From positions 124,001-188,000 of the forward strand of contig JAENRP010000021.1 of the NCBI GenBank assembly GCA_024741835.1: DNA of 64,000 bases, given 5' to 3'. Each line of letters starts with the position of its first letter. Positions within the stretch are counted from its first letter, which is position 1. The translations under genes were made by a program, and so were the position numbers. Shown here in pieces: positions 1-11,452 of the stretch. The DNA comes from Diplocarpon mali. Lineage: Eukaryota; Ascomycota; Leotiomycetes; Helotiales; Drepanopezizaceae. The notes under the pieces are model-generated. The model was given only the letters and a program-made list of their open reading frames with translations. It made no database searches and was not told the origin of the DNA.

Positions 1-246
1 GCCTCTTCCCCTCGATTTATGTCAAATTCATTGAATCCATCTGCCCAAGCAAGCCCCTTCACTCAATTCCATGTCTATTCAGCCATGCCAAAGGATTGAA
101 GTTGGACTGTTAAACATGCTTGGGTTATCTGGTGCGCCACACCGACGAGCTTCGGAGGTGTGTTACACGTTAGAGAATGCTGTAGCCTAAATCAAGCTCG
201 TTCTCAAGTCCCTCAGGGGTGAAAGGTACGCTGCATTGAAGAATAA

Positions 247-812
247 AGCTCTCCAGGTTGTCAAATTCCAATAGCAGAAGAAAAACAAGCTAGATTGGGC
301 TGCTCAGCTGCAAGAGACCAGGTCCTGGCTCTACCAGAACTTGTGGCAGCGATCATCGTCCAGATGCCACTTCATGACATTCTCATATACGCGCAACCTG
401 TCAATCGCGGCTGGAACACGGCAATCAAGTCGAAACGGATCCAGCAAGCGCTATTCTTCGGAACAATACCCTCAGGCATAAAATTCGAATTCAGTGCGCT
501 GCTGCTGTAGAGCTCCCCGCCTTGGTTCTAGATGGAAAGGAGTCCGTCTGTGTCGCGGCTTTCAAGAGACTGGAGTGGTGTTCAACTATCAAGAAATGCG
601 AGACGTACTCCAGAAAAGAAGCAAGTTGGCAACGAATGCTTCCGGCCCAGCCAGCCGCAACAACACTTGAAGTAATTCTATATGACTTGACGCAGAAGAC
701 GGCCTCGCGGCCTACTTCGAGCTTCGAGATGGACTGGCATGTGTCTTCGCCGTTCCATGACGACTTTGAGGATGATAATTTGCGTGAAGGTCTCTCAGAA
801 CGTGCTAGGTAG
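247..812 (+). pseudogene. Decayed F-box-like gene
   Basis: The first frame (open from about 247 to the TAG at 508-510) carries an F-box-like stretch: LPELVAAIIVQMPLHDIL followed by a RVCRSW-like NRGWNTAIKSKRIQQALFF, the usual start of fungal F-box proteins. It lacks an ATG: the frame is closed by TAA at 244 and TTG at 295 is the only start-like codon. A second frame, 522-812, contains EASWQRMLPAQP and then LEVILYD, which matches the conserved region further along the same fungal F-box family. The two pieces therefore look like one gene broken by a frame change and stop near 508-522, without a start. F-box proteins recruit substrates to SCF ubiquitin ligases; this copy is probably not functional. 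An unannotated intron near 500 is the main alternative. Confidence 0.6.
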
Positions 813-1339
813 ACCGGCCACGTAGAATTACCATGAAAATAGAGTATAATTTCCAGTGTAGCCGAGGTAGGAAGCCTGAACGAGGACCAGAATTCATTAG
901 CGGAGGATTCGAGGACCTCGACATTGTTTTTGGCAGAGAGACCAGGTGCGAAAGAGGCTGAATTTCTCTCTGCTTAGATATGTTTAACTACTTCTTCTAG
1001 GCTCAAATCTGATTATCCCCTAAACCGCAGAAGAGTTGCTTGGCAGTAGAGGCTCGCTTGCTTGCACTTAGCCAGCCATCCCTTCCGATCATTCCCCTGC
1101 TGCATCTGATTCTGATTTACTTTCCATCAGTTGAGTCACTGGATTCTTTCTTTCTTCCTCCATGACCGGATACTTCTTTGCTCAAGGCCCTCCGTTCGTT
1201 TTCGTATACAGATTCTTGCCACAGTTATGATGAAGCGACAGCCCATATCCTAAGCCGGCTCGCTAGGGCGACATTAATCGCCGGTCGCGACAGAACCGCA
1301 AATTATTGAATTCCAACCGCTTCTCTATATCGGGTTCAA
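813..1339. other. Intergenic, no gene seen
   Basis: About 0.5 kb between the F-box remnant and the next gene. No reading frame with recognisable content and no structured repeat was seen. Confidence 0.5.
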
Positions 1340-2056
1340 TTAAGCGGCCATTCTTCTCAATAGCTCTGCCATAAACTCCAAGCTCAAGTCGCCCGGTATC
1401 TGCCTTAATACGCAACCGAGGTTCTCCTTGAAAACCGATAAGCGCCACCCAGACCATAGACTAGTAGCCTCATGCCTCAGGGTCAATCTCCGGAGCCGTG
1501 AGTAGTCCTTATCAAACCCAAGAAGCGAGGAGCATATTAATATATCGTAAGTATCTTCTGGCCCAAAGGAAATCTCCATGGACTCGAAACGTGGAAGCAA
1601 CTGGGACTCCCAGTATGACATATCTTCGACCAGGGTGCACTGTTTCCGGAGGCTACGCATTGGTATTTCCAGGCAGTTCTGCTTGTAGAAGACATTTCGG
1701 GCTTCGTGGTAAATGGCCTTGCAGGTGCGAAGTATGCTGAATGATATGGCGACTTCTTCAAGGGGCCCCCGGGCTCCATATGCGTCGGGAGTCTGATCAT
1801 GCGTCCACGCCGTATTGGCTATCAGTTGACGATTCATGCCTGATGCTCTCAAACTGATGAGACCGCTTGGAGCGAGCACCTCAATGTATATCATGTCGCG
1901 GACCTCTCGAGGAATTGTCCGCAAGTGACAAGTATCAGTCGCCCCGGAAATTGTTGAGCTAATGGATTGTGCCTGTGCTATTCCGTGCAGCAAAGAGCCA
2001 GCGGCTCGCTCTCTGATTTGTTTCCTCGATGATCTGGATAGGTATTTCTGCTTCAT
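1340..2056 (-). CDS. F-box/DUF7730-like hypothetical protein
   Basis: Single-exon frame of 238 residues starting MKQKYLSRSSRKQIRERAAG. The segment LRTIPREVRDMIYIEVLAPSG (about residues 45-65) fits the fungal motif L-x-x-[LI]-P-x-E-[IV]-R-[DN]-x-I-Y, which opens many F-box-like and DUF7730 proteins. It is followed by ISFSILRTCKAIYHEARNVFYKQN, the second conserved block of that family (a 'LL.vCrqIy.Ea...fy..N' pattern). No membrane segment or signal peptide. A basic N-terminus precedes the domain. The biochemical role of the family is not established; many members are presumed adaptors. Short unrelated frames on the opposite strand are shadows. The gene lies in the same neighbourhood as another F-box-like remnant, but on the other strand. 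Confidence 0.65.
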   Translation of the reverse strand: MKQKYLSRSSRKQIRERAAGSLLHGIAQAQSISSTISGATDTCHLRTIPREVRDMIYIEVLAPSGLISLRASGMNRQLIANTAWTHDQTPDAYGARGPLEEVAISFSILRTCKAIYHEARNVFYKQNCLEIPMRSLRKQCTLVEDMSYWESQLLPRFESMEISFGPEDTYDILICSSLLGFDKDYSRLRRLTLRHEATSLWSGWRLSVFKENLGCVLRQIPGDLSLEFMAELLRRMAA

Positions 2057-3267
2057 CTTCTGGTTCTTGATGTTTAAATTTATTTCCTTTCGAAAAACTA
2101 ATCTACGTAAATTTGAAGAATCACAGAGAGTATACTATGGGAGCCGAGAGGAGAGGTCTTTAAAATGACGTCGGGAACGATATGGCCCGCTTGACATCAC
2201 TCCCATAAAACTTGTGAGAATCTTACCTAAGGCATGTTAGAAAACAAAATCATCGTTCCACTGATAGCCTATTTCGTCTCATAAAGTGAATCTTGGCCGG
2301 GTCTCGATCCTAATCAGAAGTAGACGATCCAACGAACATTAACAAGGGTCGTGAAATTCTAGGTACGGCTTAGAGAAAAAGCCAAATTTTCATGCCTGAG
2401 GGAAACTTCGGGAGATAGAAACTATAGATTAATAAAATGAGATTAAAAACTACAAGATATGACTCCTCACTTGATTTGTACGCACCCATCTCTTAAGTTT
2501 TCGGATTCAACATCAAAAATCTTGGATTGGAAATTGTAATGCTGCCCCTGTTATATTGTCTTATAGATTCCTTAGAGCTTCACTCATGATTCATTTGAGT
2601 ATCGCTATTTGGCCTTAATATAGCTAGAAATATTTACAAAAATGTCAACAAAACTATAGAATTAGAGAAACTCTCAACTTTGCAATACCCATTCTTAGCA
2701 CTGCTAGGTACAGAACTACTTAAGCCGATTCTCTATGATCTCCGAATTGAAGTCGAATTGAGGTCCTGTTTAGATGATCTTGTAAACAAAAAAAACTCTA
2801 TCATCCGATTTTGGCCAAGTCGCGTCCAAAAATTTACTATCAGCACTAACTGCAGGCCTGCGGCCCGAAGCGCTGACAGCATGTGACTGTAGAGGTTGCC
2901 GTCTATTTACTTCACTTTCTGGCTAACTTTTTCAACATTGACACTTCAAAACCATTCATATATAAAATGAAAAACATCATTATTGTGACGGTACCGAAAG
3001 AAAACAAGACGTTGATTGGTCTCGGCAAAAAAAGGGGGCTTGTGGCCTGAAATTCGTGGACACAAAAGAACCGCGCTAATACGTAAATCGCGGGTCGCAG
3101 TGCGAGCTTCGACGTCTCTGCATGCAGTTGAAGTAAGCAAATCCAGCAACGCAACTCTTTCTTCCCTTCAACCGGCGGGTGGTTATCTAGCTTCACTCAC
3201 CAAATTTTGATCAATCTCTGGAAACAATCACGACCCCCATTGACGCGCGTCGTCGCCTCGTCCCATC
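2057..3267. other. Intergenic, AT-rich, no gene seen
   Basis: About 1.2 kb with an AT-rich middle (roughly 2,200-2,700). Short frames here carry no recognisable domain. The last 100-200 bases should hold the promoter and 5' leader of the ribosomal protein gene that begins at 3268. Confidence 0.5.
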
Positions 3268-3945
3268 ATGCCTCTCTTCGCCCCTCCCCATCCCTCTCTC
3301 ACGCATCTACGCACTTTCTCTTGCACCGCCCGCACCCTCGCAAAATCCACAAAGAAGCGTCTGGAATTCGAGCACAGCGACGTGCCACCTTATCCCTACG
3401 GACCGTCTCAGATCTACAAACAATCCAACTTCGGTCTCTACGGCACACAGAAGATTCGCTTCGGAAACATCGTGTCTGAGAAGAACGAGATCAAGACGAG
3501 GAGATATTGGAGGCCTAACGTGCACTCGAAAAGGCTGTGGAGCGATGCGCTGCAGGGATATATCCGGCTGAGGATCACGACGAGGGTGTTGAGGACGCTG
3601 GATAAAGTCGGTGGGCTGGATGAGTATCTGCTGGGCGAGAAGGCTGGCAGGTTAAAGGAGCTCGGGATGGCAGGGTGGAAGCTGAGATGGAGGATCATGC
3701 AGACGGATAGAGTGAAAGAGAGATACAGGAGGCAGAGGGAGCTTTTGGGATTACCACCTGCGGAGGAAGCCTTGTTGGGCTCAGATGGGAAGCAGGCTAC
3801 GGAGCAGCAGATTATGGACGAGATTGCGGACTTTGATAATGCATTGGAGAAGGGAGGGGAGATCGAGCTGGCAGAGCCCGGGGTGGACGCCGCGAAGCCT
3901 AATTTTATGCACGAGGAGCCTGCTAAGCGGAATGTTGTGCTGTAG
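3268..3945 (+). CDS. mrpl24: Mitochondrial large-subunit ribosomal protein bL28m
   Basis: Uninterrupted 225-residue frame. The N-terminus (MPLFAPPHPSLTHLRTFSCT, then ARTLAKSTKKR) is Ser/Thr/Arg-rich with few acidic residues, as expected of a mitochondrial presequence. Residues about 52-120 form an L28 domain: GLYGTQKIRFGNIVSEKNE, then KTRRYWRPNVHSKRLWSDAL, then IRLRITTRVLRTLDKVGGLD. The block K-T-R-R-x-W-x-P-N is diagnostic of L28 (yeast Mrpl24). The C-terminal half is a charged extension typical of fungal mitochondrial forms. The ATG at 3268 is chosen because it directly precedes the presequence. The protein is a structural component of the mitoribosome large subunit. Nothing suggests co-transcription with neighbours. 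Confidence 0.92.
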   Translation: MPLFAPPHPSLTHLRTFSCTARTLAKSTKKRLEFEHSDVPPYPYGPSQIYKQSNFGLYGTQKIRFGNIVSEKNEIKTRRYWRPNVHSKRLWSDALQGYIRLRITTRVLRTLDKVGGLDEYLLGEKAGRLKELGMAGWKLRWRIMQTDRVKERYRRQRELLGLPPAEEALLGSDGKQATEQQIMDEIADFDNALEKGGEIELAEPGVDAAKPNFMHEEPAKRNVVL

Positions 3946-6189
3946 GGAAAACGCTCTGTATAACGACAAATGTATCACCATGAATATTGCAGATCACATC
4001 GCATTATCCTGTTGAGATAATGGGCGTATATCTGTTTGCTGGCTTCTCTCGCCAAGCGGTGGACAACAGTCAAACTTATAGTATCATCGAGCACTACCGC
4101 AATTGCTACGATTCTTTATTAACAAAAATTTTGAAGGCTATCATCGAAAATAGTCTCCAGGCGCAAGCGTGCCAGCCGGTCTTTCAGTCCGCGGTATATT
4201 CTTCGTTATATAGCAGCGCTTTTTCTCGGTTGGATCGCCTACCTTAGCTGCCAGCAGGCAATGTTTAACAATTGCTTCGGAATGCAACAGAGACGGCCAA
4301 TGTCAAGATATACCTGACCTTGAACTGTTCCTGCTACATGAGATGTTTTGCTGCTACTGATCGCACAGCTGGAAGCTCGAGATGTACATATATAAGATCT
4401 GGGGGGCGGGGGTGGGGGGGAATAAGTGTTGAGCCGAGTCAGGATCTCATCAAGGTAAGCCATGCTCTATTCCCGGTACTTAGAGAACGCGTTTGCTACG
4501 AGTCGAACATCGTTTGAAAAAGCCTTTTACTAGCCAGCTAAATTTATCTATTCCTACCTTCCGCTTCCTTCGGGCGAATTATTCTTCCATTTTGGCCTGG
4601 AACCCGAAACTTTTTTCGGCCTCGAACTCTTAGAGTGTGTGTCGAAGACCAAGCACAACCTGCCGAAGCTCCCCACATTTATGCGTGTTTGTCTATTGTA
4701 AGTCACCCTCGGGTACTTTGGAGTTATCAATGTCAAGACTCTTCATTCATAGGCTTGGTTATGACTGCTAATTGGTAGCAATATCCTGCTTTGTTGGTCG
4801 AAGTACTTTAGAATGATGATACGGATGGAATTGATCACAGTGACATCATGTTGTTACTCATTGGAGAACTTACGAACGCTATTACCGACGTCTTCTTATT
4901 TTCTCTGGATCAGCCCGCTTCACAATTCTGAAAATATTTCACGTGAAAGTATCTCCGTTCCGATATTCAAAGAACGGGAAACATCTAAACGTAAGAAATA
5001 CTATCTCTAGAGGATTTTTTGCTCATACAACCCTTTGACCCGCAAAGGAGGTATCAATTATCTGTCGCTGACCAGGGGAAGCAACCTAGTACACAAAAAT
5101 CTTTCTTATCTGGATACCCAAACTAAAATGAATCAAGCCATGAAGCCGATAGGAAATATTGGGCGGACTAAACCTGCATCAGCTTTGCCCGAATAGAACG
5201 ATCGACTCATGTCGCAAAAAGCAGACTAAAACGAAGCTTGACTCCATGGGACGTCCATCGGTTTGTGAGCTATACCGAGCTTGAGTCTATAATTGTGAAA
5301 CAATTTCGGTATCAGTAGTCTTTCAACGGGACGAGTTCGGCGCTTGATTGAATTGTGTGAGCTAGACATTTGTTTTGACGCGCTTCGTGCTTTGGCCGCT
5401 TTGGGCAACGTTTTAGTAACTCGCTTTCTATCATTTTTGTTTATGTAGAGCCCGAGAGCTCTACCGTATGATTGACAGCAAGTTTCGCCAGCACGTAGAT
5501 TGTCATTGTTTCTTCTTGTGCCGCGTCGATGATACGCCGACCCGGAAGCTTCAGGATCTAACTTTTTGAATTTCGATACGAAGCCTAGTAGTTATAGTTA
5601 GTGTTTTTCAATCGTTTGAATAATAATGATTGTCGGAACGCGGGCTCAAATGACATAGTCGATGTTCATAATATTCATCTCAAGCGAGCAGTCAACAAAC
5701 ATAGGGGCTTTCGATTATAGCTGGCTCCACTCGGTCAAAACGATCCACGATCACCTTTCCAAATCATACGTAGAAATCTCCATGGCCTCGTTCAATACGG
5801 TTGTGACATCATCCCCCATCATATGCCACTTCTGGGCAAGATGAAATGCCTCTTGGATAAAAAAACAGTGGATTGCTCAAACGGCCAACTCAGTTGGAAG
5901 TTCGAATCACCTTGAAGGGGCTTGAGAAATTGTGTAAGCTGACAAAAACGTTCTTCCTCCGAAATTAAAGCCATACACAATTCTCTCTGATACTTACGAC
6001 ACCTGAAGAGCCTACTCAGGGGCTTGTCGAGAGGCGGCTCGCTTAGCACGGCCCCACCCACAACAAACGGTAAAACAACGGAACAAACGGCGAGCGATCG
6101 ATAGGTATTTCGCACGTGTGCTTCACATCTAGTCTATACCTCCTTACAATTTCCAACACGATACCAAGAACACAGACACTCAAAGTACC
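3946..6189. other. Intergenic, 2.2 kb, no gene seen
   Basis: Many short overlapping frames on both strands, none with a recognisable domain or coherent codon usage. It includes a 20-base G-rich tract at 4401-4420 (listed separately). The final 100 bases are the likely promoter and leader of the SET-domain gene. Confidence 0.5.
4401..4420 (+). repeat. G-rich tract, possible G-quadruplex
   Basis: Twenty bases with three G runs of 6, 5 and 7, separated by single C and T. It lies just downstream of a TATATAAG-like stretch. Three very long runs can supply four G-tracts, so intramolecular quadruplex folding is possible. Function unknown. Confidence 0.4.
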
Positions 6190-8697
6190 ATGGACATCCA
6201 GGATGTGTCGCAGAACACCCAGTACGTGCAGATGCTCGCCTCCCAGAAGGCAAGACTCGAAGCAGCGCACACGCGCAAAGGAGAGAAGCCCAAAGACCGA
6301 AAAACGCGCCAGGATCTCACCCGCAATTACATGAACGAGTATCGGGACGCCGAGGCGATGAGGTACAGCGGGTCGACGAGAACGTACATGAGAACGGCGA
6401 TGATTGGGGAGCCGTACTTCCCATCTCTTGCCCCGGTCAAGAGCCTCAAGAAGATGATGATCGACGAGTTGACTCTGGAGACGCATCATCGCGGCTTCTA
6501 TTTACTTCTTCGCTTGTTCGTCCCGCCTCTCAGCATAACTGCAGTGAGTGCATGATAGACTCTACATACTCGTTGACGTGCTCCTTGATGGCGTCCCCTT
6601 CTCGCTTCTGGGCCGTACTCCTCTTTCATCGGTGTTACTGACCCTAAGTTAGGTGATAACATTGGCCGAAGACGAGGCTGGGGACGCGATACAATTCTCC
6701 TTGTATCAACAGGAGACGGCAGATGTGCGCAAAGCTCCTGACGTCTTGCCGAAAGACACTGTCATTCTATTGAAGGAACCGTACTTCAAGATTGTTGGTG
6801 ACGGAGGATATGGTCTTCGCGTCGATCATCCCACAGATGTAGTGTACCTCTCCGGCGACGATCCGATCGTCCCACACGCTTGGAAGAAATATGGAGAGTC
6901 TAGCTCTCTGGGAGCAGAGGGCTGGAAACAAAAGGGCAATGCTAACGTACAGGCAAACAAGCTCAGAGAAGCAATCACTTGGTAAGCCACGGAGTCAGAC
7001 TAAGTGATATGAAAATGCTGATGCTTTGGGTTTTTTTTTTCGATAGCTACGCTGCGGCTCTAAGCAGCTCACCGACCCTACTGGAAGCCGAAATCATCCG
7101 CAACAATCGAGCCCTGGTCTATCTACGACTTCGGCAATATGACGCTGTCTTGAGAGATACTTCATTCATTCCCGATCCAGAAAACCGTTCCGAGAAAGCA
7201 CTTTACCGTGGATCCCTGGCGCTCTACAATCTTGGTCGGTATGCCGAATGTCAAGAGCTCCTTCAAGTCCTGACTAGCAAATATCCAAGCAGTGTGTCAG
7301 GCAAATCCGAGCTTGCCCGAGCACGACTCAGACTCCAGGAGCAGAAGTCTGGTGTCTACAATTTTAAGAAGATGTACAAATATGCTAAGCTGCGACCACC
7401 ACTCGTTGACTCAGCCACGTTCGTTGGGCCAGTTGAGGTTCGCAATATTAGCAGAAAGGGCCGCGGGCTAGTGACGAAGGATGATGTCAAGGCCGGCGAT
7501 TTGCTATTCTGCGAGAAAGCTTTCTCGTATGGGTATGCAGATCAGACTGAAGATGGGGCGCTCGGTGGGGACATCGGAATGTTAATGAATCTGGGCACAA
7601 ATCGGGTGACAGTTGGTACTCATGTTACCCAACTCCCAGATATCTACCAGAAGTTGCAGCACAACCCATCAACTGCGGCCAGATTTCTCGATTTGTACAG
7701 CGGCGCTTACGAACGAGCGACTTCGCTGGAAGTTGATGGGCTTCCAGTTGTGGACAGGTATGCCTTGATATATGCTCGATAACTCTAGAAGCCAGACTGA
7801 CACAGCTGCAGCTTCTTGATCGAACGGATTCTAGCCCTCAATGTCTTCGGCTCCGCGCTCACATCAAGAGACGCCTATGCCAAGACGATTACCAAAGCAG
7901 ATTCTCTCCTGGGATCATCTGGCTTGTGGATCTTTGCTGCCTACATCAACCACTCCTGCATACAGAACTGCTCACGCAACTTCATCGGCGACATGATGAT
8001 CGTCAGAGCCACAGAGGACCTGCCCGCCAACACCGAACTCGGCTGGTGCTACGCAGATCCCATGGACCGGGCCAAGATGAAGAGATCCCTTCAGGATAGC
8101 TGGGGCTTCACATGTAGCTGTTTGCTGTGCCAAGATGAAACGAAGACGCCCGAGAACCTCAAGGAAAAAAGGAGGCATGTACTTTCTAGCATGCGCACTC
8201 GAGATCCAAGAGCAGCGGCAGCTGAGATCGAAAAGACGTACATATCACCATCCAGGGACATCCCCCGGCTCGAGCTATTCCAGACCTACAGCGCAATCGC
8301 CCAGCATCTCGTCTTCGAGAACGACGGCGCCAACTCTTTAGAGGGGCTGCTGTACGGCCTGAAGGCCCTGGACGCGTTGGGATTCATCTTGGACGGCGTT
8401 GATGTGAAGAGTGGGCTGGCGAAGGGCAAGAAAGGCCTCACAGTCAAGCGGTGGGGCTGCAAGGCGCAATCGCTGGCAAGAGTGTGGGAGACGCTGTGGG
8501 CGGTTTGGAGAACATCAGACCCGATAATGGCACTGGCTGCAGAGAAGTACTGGAAAATGGCCTACGAGATGGTGCAGGCCGGCGAGAGCGATACGTTCGA
8601 GACCACTTGTGACCCGAAGCGCCAGAAGGAGGCGACGGGAAGCGTGTTGGCGAGGGCTATCGAGAGGCTAAATTTCGAGGCCAAGGGACGCCAGTAG
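6190..8697 (+). CDS. TPR and SET-domain protein (SMYD-like, without MYND finger)
   Basis: Four exons: 6190-6543, 6653-6981, 7047-7757, 7812-8697, giving 759 residues. Introns are 109, 65 and 54 nt. Donors and acceptors agree in phase: intron 1 is phase 0, intron 2 rebuilds TGC (EAIT-C-YAAAL) and intron 3 rebuilds AGC. Residues about 200-310 form TPR-type helices (GWKQKGNANVQANKLREAI..., then NNRALVYLRLRQYDAVLRD). The SET domain begins near residue 354 (VRNISRKGRGLVTKDDVKAG) and has the SAM-binding signature NHSC at 511-514, GWCYADP near 542, and a post-SET-like C-x-C-x2-C (TCSCLLC, 566-571). This is the fungal TPR/SET family, presumed protein-lysine methyltransferases; the substrate is unknown. 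There is no zinc MYND insertion, unlike animal SMYDs. The ATG at 6190 starts a conserved-looking N-terminal region that runs into exon 2 without interruption. Confidence 0.88.
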
Positions 8698-9344
8698 AAT
8701 GGCAGGCGGGTGGACGCAAACCTAGATGATGATTCAGATTCCAGAGCTTGTTAGGCTAGAATACTGGAACCTGATCCATCTCATCGCCTTCGATGGCCCC
8801 GGGCCTCACTGGGGAAGAGGTAGGCTTGTGGCGAAGTTCGCAAGGGCTTATCCTTTTCCAACGCCCGATTAGCGCTTGGGATATTCGAGAATGCATCTGA
8901 TTCGAGACGCTGACCATCCTCAATAAATCACATATTTGCTACTACATAAAGACCTGAATCCCGAGACGAGCCCACAGCTACTCAAGCCGTCTGCTACCTG
9001 CCTGCCGAGCCGGCACGCCTCTTAGTCGAGCGCTACCCTCTATGAGCCAAAGGCCCAGCCGCGCTCTGAAACTCAAAGCTCAAGCTACAGGGAACCATGA
9101 ATGGGAGAATCGAGTTGATGCCACTCGGCCTCTTTTCCTGCGTGTTCTAGCTTCGTTCCAGAGCCCACAGCCGCCTCTCGCGAAGGACTGAGCCCGCAGG
9201 TGAAGAGAGCACCGCTCTCCAGCGGATTGGTGGGCTGAGAGCTGCACATGAGGACGAGTCGGTGAGAAGGCCAGCGCCACGGGGAAGATAGTTTTCTGAC
9301 AATGAGAAGATACCGTTGTCGGGGGAATATGAACAAGAAGCCAC

Positions 9345-9394
9345 TGAGAGAGAGAGAGAGAAATATATACATATATACATATATTGTATATATG
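9345..9394. repeat. Compound microsatellite (GA)n-(ATAC/TA)n
   Basis: A GA dinucleotide run of about 17 bases followed directly by about 30 bases of TATAC/TATAT repeats. Simple low-complexity sequence. Confidence 0.85.
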
Positions 9395-9601
9395 CCAGGT
9401 ACTATTTTGCTATCCGTCAACTACTCCTAACATTTCTGGTGGAGCTGCAGTAATATCTCCAGAATAACAATAAGGTCGCGAATGCCCCCCCTCCTCCGTT
9501 TGCCCAGGCCGGCCTAACAACCAAACACAGACAGGAGATCTAGCCCAGGGTCGGTATTGGGATGCGCCTTCGTAGTGAACCGAGACACTAAATCCTGAAC
9601 A

Positions 9602-9603
9602 TT

Positions 9604-9634
<31 letters not shown>

Positions 9635-9655
9635 ATAGATAGAGAGAGAGAGAGA
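9602..9655. repeat. Compound microsatellite (TA)n-(GT)n-(GA)n
   Basis: About 22 bases of TA repeats pass into GT repeats and then, after TATAGATA, into GA repeats. Its arrangement resembles the tract 250 bp upstream. Confidence 0.88.
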
Positions 9656-10233
9656 TCATGCGTAATACCAAAAGTTGTTGCTTCGCAAGTAAACGCATCA
9701 AACGCCAAATATCCAGTGACGAATTTGGCTCCAGCCGGTCAGGGACCGTAGCTTCGAAGCCTTCGCGGCGACGGTTTTGGAGCGATGAAGTCGTCGTCGC
9801 GTTCGTCTCCCGCAGAGATGAGCCGGCCGCTACATCTCGCTTTGCCAGTCTTGTTATTGAATGCCGTGCCTTTGCTGCCTTTTATATTGCCCTGTCCTTT
9901 CCCGTCTCCTATTTTCCTGCTGGATTCCCTGGCTTAGCCAGAAGTGCACTGATACTGCACGGATTCGCAATAAATGATAAAGATATAGCAGAATCGACAC
10001 GATCAGGACGAAATACAAATAGCGAATTCATATCATTCATCATCTCAACACCTGCAATAATCTCCGAACGATTCCCGAATGTCAAAGAAATAGCCCAGAC
10101 AGCCTGCCCTGCCAGTCACCCGTCCCGTGTTCAGTCTGATGGCTCTTTGGCTTTCGTCCCCGTGATATTTCTTATCAACTTACAGTATTCAAAATCTCGC
10201 TTGAACAGTGATGTGACTTTGAAGCCACCAAGC

Positions 10234-11452
10234 TTAAATTCCACAAATATTCTGCATTTAGTGTAAGCCTCCAACGCCCAGAAGAAGCACAGCATGAACA
10301 TACCTGCCGCCTCTCTTTGAAATCCCGATAAAGCTCCAGCCAAATATCCCGAGCGCGACAATCCACATCCCCCGCTGGCAGTTTCACGCAATCCGGCTCA
10401 TAAAATCGTATCTTCTTCTCCTCCGCCAACCACGGCTTCGACAACGGATCGTCAGAGAAATGCACAAAATTCGCCTCTTGGCTAGTTTTCTCTGGATTCC
10501 ACGCCTCACTCTCCCCTCTCAACCACATGCTATGGTCCGCTGACCTCAACTCCCCAGTCAGTAGCGCATATGGCTTGTGCGGCATGACCAGGCATTCCCT
10601 GCCATATAGTTTGTTCATGATTTCCATATCGTAGACGCCAAGATGAGCTTCTTTGATGGCATTTTCAACACGCGAAAATTCGAAAGCGGAAGGTTGAATG
10701 AGCATGATGTGGGAGCTGAGGAATGGGTAATCAAGCCACCACGCACGAGGCATCACTGCCGTTGCGGGAGGCAGAAAAAACAGGTCGTCCATGGACCGTA
10801 GGATCGTGGAGTCTGAGTCGAGGACTAGAAGGCGCGAATACTGGGTCTGGTTGAAGGCTAAGAGTTTGGTGTAGCTGTCTGACCAGTTGGGCCCGGGGTA
10901 GGAAGCGGATTCGTGATGTTGTACTGCGATGGGTACGAGCTTGACGCCATACTCTCTGCGAGATTTCAGAAGTAAGCGTCGTTCAGGGGTATCAGATATG
11001 GCATCTTTAGCTGAGTACTCAGATGGGTAGAGAAGCAGACGCTCGGCTTTGCTACCGAGACGGTGAAGGGTTTCGAATATCATTACCGAGTTGCAGAGGT
11101 AATCAAGGTTCGTAGCGTATTGCGTGTATGCGAAGCGTGACCAGTCGACATCCGGGGAGTCCCAAGATGACGGTGGATAAGATGGCTTGGCAAGAGAACA
11201 CGAGGGGCCGCTGATCCGGGTCCAGGCATGATACTCATGTATCTCAGTTCGATAATGGAGAAAAATAGCAAGAGATATCAGCACAAAGATTGCAACACGG
11301 GCTGGCTTGGACTTCAAAACTTCGACGATGCTGGGCTTGTGTTGCTGGCGTGGGATGTAGTCGTCAGCCGGGGGGTCAAAGGTTGGTAGGTATGGCGAGC
11401 TGTGGAGGAACTCCGGGAGGTCAGAGAGAGGGGCTGAACGATTCCCTTTCAT
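10234..11452 (-). CDS. Type II membrane glycosyltransferase, GT8/GNT1-like
   Basis: Two exons on the minus strand: 11452-10304 (383 codons) and 10251-10234, joined across a 52-nt phase-0 intron (GTATGT...TGCAG). The product is 388 residues. A short cytoplasmic tail of about 50 residues is followed by one hydrophobic anchor (VAIFVLISLAIFLHY, about 51-65), the topology of Golgi glycosyltransferases. The catalytic domain has the metal-binding DxD within LLVLDSDSTILRSMDDLFFL, with AVMPRAWW next to it, as in fungal GT8 enzymes related to N-acetylglucosaminyltransferase Gnt1. The tiny last exon adds NICGI, giving a C-terminus FKERRQ-NICGI that fits this family; read through without splicing, the frame instead gains 42 unrelated residues. 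It probably adds a sugar from a nucleotide donor to glycoproteins. The exact donor and linkage cannot be told. Confidence 0.85.

Larger units (their letters stand above)
8698..10233. other. Intergenic with microsatellites
   Basis: About 1.5 kb between the 3' ends of two convergent genes. It contains two compound microsatellites (listed separately). A 202-codon plus-strand frame (9658-10266) starts inside the second microsatellite and has no recognisable domain, so it is not called as a gene. Confidence 0.5.

Noticed and set aside
9658..10266. 202-codon plus-strand frame
   Set aside because: Starts in a GA microsatellite, overlaps the end of the glycosyltransferase gene, has no recognisable domain.
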